From positions 51,485,680 to 51,549,679 of the forward strand of contig CM055105.1 in assembly GCA_029204225.1 (NCBI GenBank): a stretch of 64,000 bases of DNA, read 5' to 3'. Origin of the DNA: Diphasiastrum complanatum. Lineage: Eukaryota; Streptophyta; Lycopodiopsida; Lycopodiales; Lycopodiaceae. A program made the position numbers and the translations under genes. The number at the start of each line of letters is the position of its first letter. Position 1 is the first letter of the stretch. The notes under the pieces were generated by a model. The model was not told the origin of the DNA, did not search any database, and was given only the letters and a program-made list of their open reading frames with translations. Of this stretch, positions 30,070-41,400 are shown piece after piece.

Positions 30070-32349
30070 CTGAAGAGGTGGTGCAACATGTTTTGTCACC
30101 TTTATTGATGACTTTACTAGATATTCTTGGTTGTATCTACTTTCTTCGAAGGCTATGGTTTTTGTTCACTTCATAATCTTCAAAGCTTATGTTGAGAAAC
30201 AGTTTTCTTTCAATGTTAAAGCTTGAAGATGTGATGGAGGAGGTGAATACATCTCTAACAAGTTTCATGGTCATTGTGAAGGTGAAGGAATAAAGAGAGA
30301 GTTTTCTTGTGCTTATTCTCCATCTCATAATGGAGTAGCTAAGAGGAAAAACAGATCTTTATGTGAATGTGCTAAAGCAATTCGATTAGCAGCTTCTTTT
30401 CCTATTGAATATTGTGAAAACTATTTGTGCAATAGATTACCTCACAATCCACTTGCCGGAAAATCACCTTTTGAAGTCTTGTTTAAGAAGAAACCTAAGG
30501 TAGATCACCTTAGAGTTTTTGGTTGTTCTTGCTTTGTTAATGTGCCCTTGGAAACAAGGAGAAGAGATGATCCTAATTTTATTAAAGGGATCATGGTTGG
30601 ATATGCATCCCCCCCCAAAGGGACTCCAATCATCACTCTTGAAGACTATCATAGAGAGATGGGGCCAAGAATTGAGCAGTCACCTCGAATCTTTTCACGA
30701 AGGAGATCTCAAAGAGAAAGATCCGAGCCTAGAAGGCTTACCTATGAAGATAGAGGCAAGCAAGTGAAAATCAACTCCACTAATTGTGCTTATTTTATTT
30801 CTCATGAATAGCCGAAGGATGTATATGATGCTCTCAACTCGAAGGAATGGTACCTTGCCATGAAGGAGAAATATGACGCTTTGATAGCCAACAAGACATG
30901 GGAGCTTGTGGATCTTCCATATAACAAGCACACCATTGGTTGCAAGTGGATTTTTCGAATCAAGTATAATCAAGATGGCACAATCAACAAGTACAAGGCT
31001 AGGCTTTGTGCTAAAGGTTTTGCTCAACTTTATGGATTTGATTATGAGGAGACCTTTGCTCCAGTTGCAAAGATGGTATCAATTAGAATTATAATTTCTC
31101 TTGCTTGTTTTTTCAATTGGAAAGTTCTTCAACTAGATGTCTCTAATGCATTTCTAAATGGGTATCTAGAAAAAGAGATTTATATGGATCAGCCTATTGG
31201 GTTCATCCATGACAAAGAAAAAGTGTTCTTGCTCTTCAAAAGTTTATATGGATTGAAGCAAGCTCCAAGGTCATGGTATTCTTGACTTAACAACTTTCTT
31301 GAGTCACTAGGATTTAATCTTAGAAACTATGATCCTTCCTTATATGTCAAGTTTTTTGATAAATATATTGTCATCCTTCTTATTTATGTTGATGATATCA
31401 TTCTGACAGGAAGTTGTATCAAGTAGTTGAGGAAACCAAGATTGCACTTGGAAAAGAGTTCAAGATGCAAGATCTTGGAAAAATTCACTATATTCTAGGA
31501 TTAGAGATTGACTTTCTTAAAGATAAAGCTTTTGTATGTCAATCCAAGTATGCTCTATCAATGTTAAAGAAGTTCAATATGTTCAATTGTAAGAGTACAG
31601 AAACACCTATGGAGCAAAATGTAAAGGACTCTAACAAAGGTGATGAAAGATCCTTCGTGGACATCACACTTTTTAGAAGTCTTATAGGCTCCTTAATTTG
31701 GCTCACAATAACTAGACCTGACATAAGCTTTAGTGTTCATAAGTTGAGCCAGGCTATGCAAAATCCTACTATTTATCATTGGAAAATGGCCAAGAGAGTG
31801 CTTAGATATATATCTTCAACTTTTGATTTTGCTTTATTGTATAAAAGTGAATATCTTTCTATTATTGGTTATTCTGACTCGGATTTTGCAAGTGATAGAG
31901 CAGATTGAAAATCTACAAGTGCTTATGTCATATATCTTGGAGTAAACTTGATATCTTGGCTTTCCAAAAAGCAAGATAATGTATCACTCTCATCATGTGA
32001 AGCTGAGTACAAGGCACTCACTACAACAACAAAGGAAGTGCTTTTGATGAAGAGATTACTAGTGGAGCTAAAGCTAATCATGGAAGAGGATCTACTTATG
32101 ATCATGTGTGACAACATTTCAGCCCAAGCCCTTGCCAACCACCCAATATTCCATACAAGGAGCAAACATATCGAAGTTGCACATCACTTCGTGAGAGAGA
32201 AGCTCATTGGAGGTGAAATCAAATTGGAGCACATCGACACATCAACTTGTATTGCTGATATGCTCACCAAACCTTTGAGCAAAAGTTCCTTCATCAAGCA
32301 TAGAGCCAATCTTGGAGTGATACCAAGATCCATGTTCAAATCAATATAG
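30070..32349 (+). pseudogene. Truncated copia pol, copy I
   Basis: Gag, protease and the integrase zinc domain are absent. Coding starts in the integrase core near 30090 ('TFIDDFTRYSWLYLLSSKAM'). Reverse transcriptase is recognisable at 30860-31285 ('NKYKARLCAKGFAQ', 'LDVSNAFLNGYLEKEI') and YVDD occurs near 31390. RNase H follows up to a TAG at 32347. Breaks include a stop in the integrase core, a TAG near 30810, a TGA after 'APRSWYS' at 31285, a frameshift near 31410 and a TGA near 31907. About 130 bp present in copy J are missing near 30612. The TGA and frameshift in reverse transcriptase are shared with copy J. Confidence 0.9.
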
Positions 32350-32354
32350 ATTAT

Positions 32355-32366
32355 TTTTAGGAGGAG
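32355..32366 (+). other. Polypurine tract of copy I
   Basis: TTTTAGGAGGAG immediately before the LTR that starts TGTTAAAATTG. Confidence 0.8.
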
Positions 32367-33224
32367 TGTTAAAATTGAAAAACAATCCATATTGATTTCT
32401 TGGCTTGCTACAAATGTTGTACCATGCAAGTATGTAGCTCATTAATGCAAAATGCCAAGTTTGGCCTAGATAGAACTTGAACTACATGGTTATGTAATAT
32501 CTAGATTGATGAATACAACTTGCATATAGTTTGTAGACATAGAATTAGCAAAGTCATGCTTGTAGAAACTCGTGGCAATTCACATGCATTAATTGTAAGT
32601 GATCCATAGTGACATGCAAGGCATGCACAAAGTGTAATGGACACATGCATGATGATTTGTACTTTGTTAGTTAGAACTAGCACACTTGTAGAAAGTTGGT
32701 AGAATTTCATGCATGTGATGATTTGTACTTTGTTAGTTAGAACTAGCACACTTGTAAAAAGTTGGTAGAATTTCATGCATGGAAAGTGACAAATGTCACA
32801 GAGACTCTAGATGTCACTTTAGATGTCATTTTGTAATGGATGGATGTGGTTCTACCTCGAGCTACCTCAAACTCCATAAATATGTGTAGCTCTCCTCACA
32901 ATCAATGATGAAGAACCAAAGTTTTGTAGCCATCTCATGCCATTTTGGATCTAAACTATTTTTCTTGTTATCTCTCAACTTTTCTCTCTCTAACTCGTGT
33001 TGAAGCTAATGCTTATACACTGATATCTTGTACTTTTGCTCATTATTGATTCGTTGCTATCATATTCAGTTGCTTAGCATGCTAGATTGTGGTTAAGCCA
33101 TTTCTTCTGAACTAGATCTTGCTAATCAATCTAGAATCAGGTTACTGTGCTAATCACAAAGCTTAATCAAATCCATCATACTTGTGGACATTCCCCACAC
33201 ATGTGAAATTTGGAAATTTTGTCA
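32367..33224 (+). mobile_element. Shared middle LTR between copies I and J (858 bp)
   Basis: TG...CA ends, with a polypurine tract on its left and a primer site on its right. It serves as 3' LTR of copy I and 5' LTR of copy J. A 67-bp segment (about 32649-32780) is tandemly duplicated, which copy I's 5' LTR lacks. Confidence 0.9.
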
Positions 33225-33237
33225 TGGTATCAGAGCC
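33225..33237 (+). other. Primer-binding site of copy J
   Basis: TGGTATCAGAGCC directly after the middle LTR. Confidence 0.92.
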
Positions 33238-33679
33238 AAATTAAGCTTTGCATGCTAACATCTCTGATTGTACAAGAAATTGAGAAAAGCAGTTTTGCAC
33301 TTTTTCTCACCTTTCTCTGAAGTGTATTTGAATCAAATCGGATTGGAACTGAATTTTCATACCTGAAATGTGGTAGTATGGAATTTTGAAATTCCTCACG
33401 TGTGAAAATTAAAGATTTTCAGTCCCTTTGTTATCCTTGCTTATAGATCCAAAGATAATAGTGTTATAGCTTGATCAAAAGCTTATGATCCGTACTTTTC
33501 ATAGAAATTGAAAGCAAATCAATCTGATGTGTCTAGCAAGACCTATAAGCTCTTAAAGAGGATAGGGATAGGTCCAAAATCCAAGTGACAGCACTTTGAT
33601 TTGATTCAATCTTGCTTTGTTGTGAATCCATTGTTTTGAGCATCCTACACAAGAAACTGAAGAGGTGGTGCAACATGTT

Positions 33680-35580
33680 TTGTCACCTTTATTGATGACT
33701 TTACTAGATATTCTTGGTTGTATCTACTTTCTTTGAAGGCTATGGTTTTTGTTCACTTCCTAATCTTCAAAGCTTATGTTGAGAAACAGTTTTCTTTCAA
33801 AGTTAAAGCTTGAAGATGTGATGGAGGAGGTGAATACATCTCCAACAAGTTTCATGGTCATTGTGAAGGTGAAGGAATAAAGAGAGAATTTTCTTGTGCA
33901 TATTCTCCATCTCATAATGGAGTAGCTGAGAGGAAAAACAGATCTTTATGTGAATGTGCTAAAGCAATTCGAGTAGCAGCTTCTTTTCCTATTGAATATT
34001 GGGGTGAAGCTATAAATTGTAAAAACTATTTGTGCAATAGATTACCTCACAATCCACTTGCTGGAAAATTACCTTTTGAAGTCTTGTTTAAGAAGAAACC
34101 TAAGGTAGATCACCTTAGAGTTTTTGGTTGTGCTTGCTTTGTTAATGTGCCCTTGGAAACAAGGAGAAGAGATGATCCTAATTCTATTAAAGGGATCATG
34201 GTTGGATACGCATCCAAGAAGAAAGCTTACAAAATCTATTTTCCCTCTACCTCAACTATAATTGGGAGTAGAGATGTTATATTCCATGCAGATCAAAAAT
34301 ACATTCTTGTAGATGTCGAGTTCAAAGATTCTCACAAAGATATTCCAATCATCACTCTTGAAGACTATCATAGAGAGATGGGGCCGAGAATTGAGGAGTC
34401 ACCTCGAATCTTTTCACGAAGGAGATCTCAAAGAGAGAGATCCAAGCCTAGAAGGCTTACCGATGAAGATAGAGGCAAGCAAGTGGAAATCAGCTCCACT
34501 AATTGTGCTTATTTTATTTCTCATGAAGAGCCAAAGGATGTCTATGATGCTCTCAACTCGAAGGAATGGTACCTTGCCATGAAGGAGAAATATGATGCTT
34601 TGATAGCCAACAAGACATGGGAGCTTGTGGATCTTCCATATAACAAGCACACCATTGGTTGCAAGTGGATTTTTCGAATCAAGTATAATCAAGATGGCAC
34701 AATCAACAAGTACAAGGCTAGGCTTTGTGCTAAAGGTTTTGCTCAACTTTATGGATTTGATTATGAGGAGACCTTTGCTCCAGTTGCAAAGATGGTATCA
34801 ATTAGAATCATAATTTCTCTTGCTTGTTTTTTCAATTGGAAAGTTCTTCAACTAGATGTCTCTAATGCATTTCTAAATGGGTATCTAGAAAAAGAGATTT
34901 ATATGGATCAGCCTATTGGGTTCATCCATGACAAAGAAAAAGTGCTCTTGCTCTTCAAAAGTTTATATGGATTGAAGCAAGCTCCAAGGTCATGGTATTC
35001 TTGACTTAACACCTTTCTTGAGTCACTAGGATTTAATCTTAGAAACTATGATCCTTCCTTATATGTCAAGTTTTTTGATAAATATATTGTCATCCTTCTT
35101 ATTTATGTTGATGATATCATTCTGACAGGAAGTTGTATCAAGTAGTTGAGGAAACCAAGATTGCACTTGGAAAAGAGTTCAAGATGCAAGATCTTGGAAA
35201 AATTCACTATATTCTAGGATTAGAGATTGACTTTCTTAAAGATAAAGCTTTTGTATGTCAATCCAAGTATGCTCTATCAATGTTAAAGAAGTTCAATATG
35301 TTCAATTGTAAGAGTACAGAAACACCTATGGAGCAAAATGTAAAGGACTCTAACAAAGGTGATGAAAGATCCTTCGTGGACATCACACTTTTTAGAAGTC
35401 TTATAGGCTCCTTAATTTGGCTCACAATAACTAGACCTGACATAAGCTTTAGTGTTCATAAGTTGAGCCAAGCTATGCAAAATCCTACTATTTATCATTG
35501 GAAAATGGCCAAGAGAGTGCTTAGATATATATCTTCAACTTTTGATTTTGGTTTATTGTATAAAAGTGAATATCTTTCTG
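33680..35580 (+). pseudogene. Truncated copia pol, copy J
   Basis: It has the same structure as copy I: no gag or protease, and coding from the integrase core. The 324-codon frame 34030-35004 spans the end of integrase, the linker and the first half of reverse transcriptase. It stops at the same TGA after 'APRSWYS', and the frame resumes after the same shift near 35130. RNase H is cut at 35580, where the K1 block begins, so copy J has no 3' LTR. It retains ~130 bp that copy I lost near 30612. Confidence 0.9.
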
Positions 35581-36311
35581 TGTTACTAAGGAAAAGGAGC
35601 AAAATTGTCAGTTCAGAATTGCCAATTTGAAGTACTATGCCGATTTTCGAATTGGAATCAATGTGATGACGATGAAAGTTTTTACCGAATTTGGAAACCT
35701 AGTAATCAAGCAATTTGCCTTGGTTGGAATTACGGCCGATTTCCCAATGACTATTGTTGTTCGAGGTTTGAATGACAAGGTTTAAGATGAACTCAAGTGG
35801 ATTAAGACTATGGAAAACTGAAGAGCTTACACAGGCTTTTGTCATTATGAAAGGTTCTTGAAGTTGTTGGCAATCGTTAAAAGGTTGTTATGAAGCGGGT
35901 GGTTCGTGCACGGCCTTCATGTTTGGAGAGAATAAGGCAGGCAAGAGTGAAGGCATTCCTGTTTTTGGAGAGAGGAGAGTGATGAGGTTTCCTCCATCGC
36001 CGATACTCGGAAGTTCAGTATCAGCCGAGTGGGGAGATTATATTTTTCTTTTATAGTTAAGATGATCGTTGTGCCGAAAGTACTATGCTGAAAATTTGAA
36101 GAAGCTATTCATGACGACAATGTGCTGAGCCGATGAATGCAAGAAAGAACCTGTTATGTGAATAAATCTTGGTGATTTTGCTGATCTGGAAGATTTGAAG
36201 AAAGCACATTCCCCAAATCCATACAGGACACCGATGGGGAGAAACAGCCTTCCTGTTCTGAAGCACGGCCATCATTGCTGCCTGCGTGAAGCATACCTAC
36301 TGTCCCATGAA

Positions 36312-36372
36312 GTTACTACTCTCTCTCTCTCTCTCTGCGTGAGAAATCTGACTCTCTCTCTCTCTCTCTGCG
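36312..36372. repeat. CT-rich tandem repeat
   Basis: Two copies of a CT run followed by GCGTGAGAAATC, about 32 bp each. K2 has one copy at the matching place. Confidence 0.85.
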
Positions 36373-36750
36373 TGAGAAATCATCCAATGTGTGCTCAGCC
36401 AGCGACTGAAGTGACTGATAATCTGCATACCCTGTGTTGAAATAATTCCTGGTAGATCTATGTGGACATGATCCTTGCAGCAGAGAAATTGAAAGTTTTT
36501 GTTGATTTGTTATCAATCAGGCACAATGTTTTCATAGAGCGTGTAATGCAGCCTTGATCCGTTGAAAAGTTTTTATCCAATCACAATTTGAATAAGGTTT
36601 GCTGAAGAGAGACCCTTAACCTGTGGACAGTCCCTTGAAACTTAAGTCAGAGCAAAAGCACTGAGGTAATTTTCATTGTTACCTCACGGTTTATCTCTGT
36701 TTACTGAAGTGATGTTATTATGTGTATTATTCAAATGGCTATGAATAGAG

Positions 36751-36752
<2 letters not shown>

Positions 36753-36793
<41 letters not shown>
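36753..36793. repeat. (AT)n microsatellite in K1
   Basis: About 41 bp of uninterrupted AT. A similar run of about 44 bp occurs at 57124-57167 in K2. Confidence 0.95.
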
Positions 36794-36796
<3 letters not shown>

Positions 36797-37261
36797 ACAT
36801 TTTTTTATCATGACTGTTTAACACATTAAAAATATGACTATATGCTTTATGGTCTGCTAATAAAACTCATATTTTTACAGTCTGTAATAATTTACAGATT
36901 TATAGTCTGTAGTAAGTAGTACAGTCAATAAAGGAAAATGTTAGATTTTGTTTCAATAACAAAATATTCTATATGCTTAACATATTATTACAGATTTATA
37001 GTCTGCAGTAAATAGTACCATGGTTCTCAGAACCGTACGGTTCTCAGACATTTTAAGGGTGAACCGTGGTGAACCCTACAATCGTTAATTAATTAATCAT
37101 TTATTTTTAAAAGTTCCCACAACCCAAAGCAACCTAAAAAAATGCCAAAAAAAGACCAAAAAAAACTAGAATAAAATAGGGAGTTTATTTATTTCTTTGG
37201 GGAGGACCATAGCATTGAATTAATTAATTAATCAGTGGCATTTTTTATCTTTTAGCTCGAG

Positions 37262-38440
37262 GCCTTGCCCAGCCTAGTCAAAGTCTATATCACACTCTTG
37301 TTTTGCTTGTGGATAAAAAAGGCAGTACAAATCGTCTTTGTATTGATTATGGCGCTCTTAGTCGTCTTACTATTTGAAATAAATATCCTATTCCCGACAT
37401 AGATGACCTATTTGACCACCTGGATACAGCTTCTATCTTTCTAAAGTTGATCTTTGTAGAGGTTATCATTAGATTTGTATTCACCTAGGTGACATGTAGA
37501 AGATTGATTTTTGTACATTTTTGGTTATAAGACTTTTGTGTTTTAGCTTTTGACATTTTTATTGGGCATGCTACTTTCCAAAACGTCATGAATAAAATCT
37601 TTTGATTTCTCATTGATGTTTGCATGCTACTTTATTTTGATAAATTCTAGTTTTTAGTCACAACTGTTAGTCTCATATTCTTCATTTATCCTTGGTTTTT
37701 GAACTCTTATGATCACACTTGCTTTATGCTAAACAATCCAAGTCTTCTTTTTGTTTCTAAAAACAAATGTCCTTTAGATCTAGGAATTGCTTATCATTTT
37801 TTTGGTTTTTTGGCTTTTGCTCGATTTATATGTGTGAAACGTTCCAAATTTGCTGCCACCACGTCCATGAGGCTCAAATGTTTCTCAATCTTGCTACACA
37901 TTTACATAAGTCTATTCTTGACATGTGTTGTTATGGAAGAAATCTATTTTTCGTTGAACAATTATTTATCAAGAGTCATTCAATAACGTCCTTGTTAGCT
38001 CTACCAAATTTTGATCATAAGTAATTTGTTGAGATTGACGCCAGTGTTGTTGGTGTTGGTGCTATTCTTTGTCGCCCTGTTGGGGTATCATTTATGTTTT
38101 TATGAAACATGCTATTCTATGCATGAAACAAAATTGCTTGCTTTGTCAATGCTTTGAAAAAATGGCACCATTGCTTTAGACATGTCTCTTTTGACCTTCA
38201 TCTTAATCAATGGTCTCTTCAATAATTGCATTCTCAGAAGACACTTAGGGATTGATAGTCTGCTAGATGTAGTTTTATCAAACATTTCATTATGATCTTC
38301 ATTATCGTTGTGGAAAAAATAATGCCGATGCATATGCTCTTTCCCATTTCTTGGCCTATGTACACGCACTTACAATTATTCATCCCACTTCATTGATGCC
38401 CTTGCTAATGCTTATCCTACATGTCTTGACTTTCAATTTA
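37262..38440 (+). pseudogene. Ty3/gypsy reverse transcriptase-RNase H remnant (K1)
   Basis: The reverse transcriptase N-terminus is clear: 'LLVDKKGSTNRLCIDYGALS' then 'NKYPIPDIDDLFDHLDTA'. The 'ATFQNVMNKIF' block follows. The YxDD region is not readable. RNase H follows near 38030 ('EIDASVVGVGAILCRPVG', then 'HETKLLAL' and 'KWHHCFRHVSFDLHLNQ'). A chromodomain or integrase was not found. Many stops and shifts are present. The 3' side runs into the R repeats. Confidence 0.8.
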
Positions 38441-41400
38441 TTTATGCCACAACCAAGCCTCCTTCGAGCATTACTCATCTGATTTATACTCGTCCAATGT
38501 TTCATGGGGTCATTTTGTACACATTTCAAAACATGTTTTTGTTAATCTAGATTCATTCATGTTATTGCATATTTACTTGCATTTAACAATTTTGATATCC
38601 TGACATTCTACTTTCTCTTTCGACATCTTTCACCAATATTTAGATCCTTTGCAATGCACATCATAGTGAGGAAGTATGACATAAATTGTCATGCAAGATT
38701 AATAAGTCAAATTTTTTTGCGAATGAAATTTGAGGATGGACAAAAAATCCACAGTACAAATTTGATGTTAGTGAGCATAAATTTTCTACTAAGTATTGGA
38801 ACTACTTTTTTTTAACATTGTTATTGATTATTCTCTACGAGATGGTGAATATATTTCTCAAACAAGCTCGACCTATGCATGTCATGCAATATTCATATAG
38901 TTCTCCAGCAAGCAAGACCTATCCATGTCATACTATATTTGCAATTGAACTTGGTACTGGGGTAGTCTACTCGATTCCATGCCTTATTGCATTATCATCA
39001 AGTTAACACATTCTAATAAATAAAAAAATAACCTTTTTATAACATACAAATACATAAGCACAAATGATGTGTCCCTTGCTTTCTGAATTGAAAGACAAAG
39101 AATCAAGAGGCTACCTCAAGTACCAAGTTTGAAAATTCTATAGCTAAGTACATGAGCAAGTAAGCTTGTTTGTTAGAGTGGCAACTCGTGTGAATTGAAT
39201 GTAATTTTGGCTTACTTTGTCCTACATTGTAGTATGACATTTTTGGTTGGGTAGCAAGTTTAAGACATTATTTTGTGTATTCATCACATACAAGGAAGTT
39301 GTAGTGAATACAACAATAATACTTCTATATACCTATGTACAGCATGTAGTAAGGCATACCATAATTAGGGTATATAATGTGGATAGAAAATCTAAAAGAT
39401 GCAATTGGTTTTTATATTTTGAGATTATACGTTTCTTTTAGATATAATATTTGTGAGCAAGAATAGTTTCTAACAAAAAAATCTTTTAACAATTTTGAAG
39501 TTCTTTGCAATGCACATCATTTAGTAAAACATTGTAATCTAAATTGTTATGGAAGATTTATAAGTAGAATTTTCTTTGTGACTGATGTTCGAGGATGGAA
39601 AAAGATCCACAATAAAATTATAATGTTAGTGAGTAAATGTTCTCTACTAACTATTGGATCTACTTATTTTTTAGTAAATTTATTGATTATTATCTTTTGA
39701 ATACTAGATATATTTCTCAAACAGGTTAGAACTATCCATGTCATGCTATATTCTACAATTGAACTTGGTGCTGGGATAGTCTACTCGATTCCATGACTTA
39801 CATTATTAGCAAGCTAACATTAACATTCTAATAGGTAAATATAAAACATCATCATTCGGGAAAGAATTGAATAAATTCCAATTTGATCATATTTTCTAAT
39901 GTTTGTTATAACATTAACTTAAAGATGAACGATGTTTTGGTTGCTTTGTGAATTGCAAGACAAAGAATCAAGAGGCTACCTCAAGTACCAAGTTTGAAAA
40001 TTGTATTGCACAGTGCATGAGCCAATGAAGCTTGTTTGCTACAGAAACATTCTAGTGTGTCAACTAGATTCAATCTAATTCTTGGTTGACACTCACGTAC
40101 ATGATACGTACAATGTTTTTGGTTCGGATAGCCAATTCAATACAATATTCACATACAAGGAAGCGGTAGTAACTGCAACGATAATACTTCTATTCCTTTG
40201 TACAACATGTAATATGGCATAACATAATCAGCGTATATATGTTGAAAAACCATCTCAAAGAAGGAACATGTTTTGATGTTTTGAGATTCTTCTTTTTCTT
40301 TTGATATCCTGTTTGTGACCAAGAATAGTTTCTTATCAAACATCTTTCACCAATAATTAAATCCTTTCCAGTGCACATCATGTACTGAGGCATTGTGACC
40401 TAAATTGACATGCAAAATTTATAAGCAAAATTTTCTCTGTGGATGATATTTGTGGATGTACAAAATCCACAACACAAATTTACTATTAGTGAGCTTAAAT
40501 TTCCTACTAACTATTGGATCAACTTTTTGTTTTTATTAAACATTGTTGTTGATTATTGTCTTTGAGATGCTAGATATATTTTTAAAACAAGGTCGACCTA
40601 CCCATGTCATGCTATATTTTGCAATTGATCTTGGTGCTGGGGTAGTCCACTCGATTCCATGTCTTACGTTATCATCAAGTTACCACCTTTTAATTAAAAA
40701 ATAAAAAATCGTAACATTTTTCAAAGGATTGAATAAATTCCATTTTGAATCTATTTTTTCAATCTTTCTTATAAATGTATCTAAACAAGAATGATGCTCT
40801 TGTTGCTTTGTGAATTGCAAGACAAAGAATCAAGAGGCTACCTCAAGTACCAAGTTTGAAAACTGTATAGCTAAGTACATGAGCAAGTGAGGCTTCTTTG
40901 TTAGAACAAACATTCTAGCAAGTCGAGTGAGTTTAATCTACTTCTTGGCTTAAATTCTCCTACATTGTAAGTATGACATTTCTGGCTTGGGTAGCCAATT
41001 TAACATAGTATTGTTTGTGTTCATCACATACAAGAAAATTGTAGTAACTACAATTATGCTATTTATTATCCTTTTTAGAGCATGTAGTAAGGCATAACAT
41101 AATTAGGGTAGATGATGTTGAAAAACAATCTACTATATTTGCAATTGAACTTGGTACCACGGTAGTCTACTCGATTCCATGCCTTACTACATCATCATCA
41201 AGTTAACACATTGTAATAAATAGAAAATATATCCTTTTTTATAACATACATATACATAAGCAAAAATCATGTGTCTGTTGCTTTGTGAATTGTAAGACAA
41301 AGATTCAAGACGCTATCTCAAGTACCAAGTTTGAAAATTCTATAGCTAAGTACATGAGCAAGTAAGCTTGTTTGTTAGAGAAACATTCTGGCAACTCGTT

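Larger units (their letters stand above)
35579..38570 (+). repeat. K1 block: long repeat with gypsy pol remnants
   Basis: Begins TGTTACTAAGGAAAAGG inside copy J and is highly similar to 55683-59080 (K2). Its first ~1.1 kb has no recognised gene. Then come a CT-rich tandem repeat (36312-36372), a TA microsatellite, a ~100-bp A/T-rich partial duplication and GGTTC palindromes. Gypsy pol follows. The TGTTACT start could be an LTR end, but no primer site was found. Relative to K2 it lacks ~130 bp near 36600. Confidence 0.75.

Noticed and set aside
38818-39441. Recurrent 60-75 codon frames in R units (38818, 39247, 41457, 59308)
   Set aside because: They recur because the DNA unit repeats. Frames break differently in other units and there is no domain or codon constraint.
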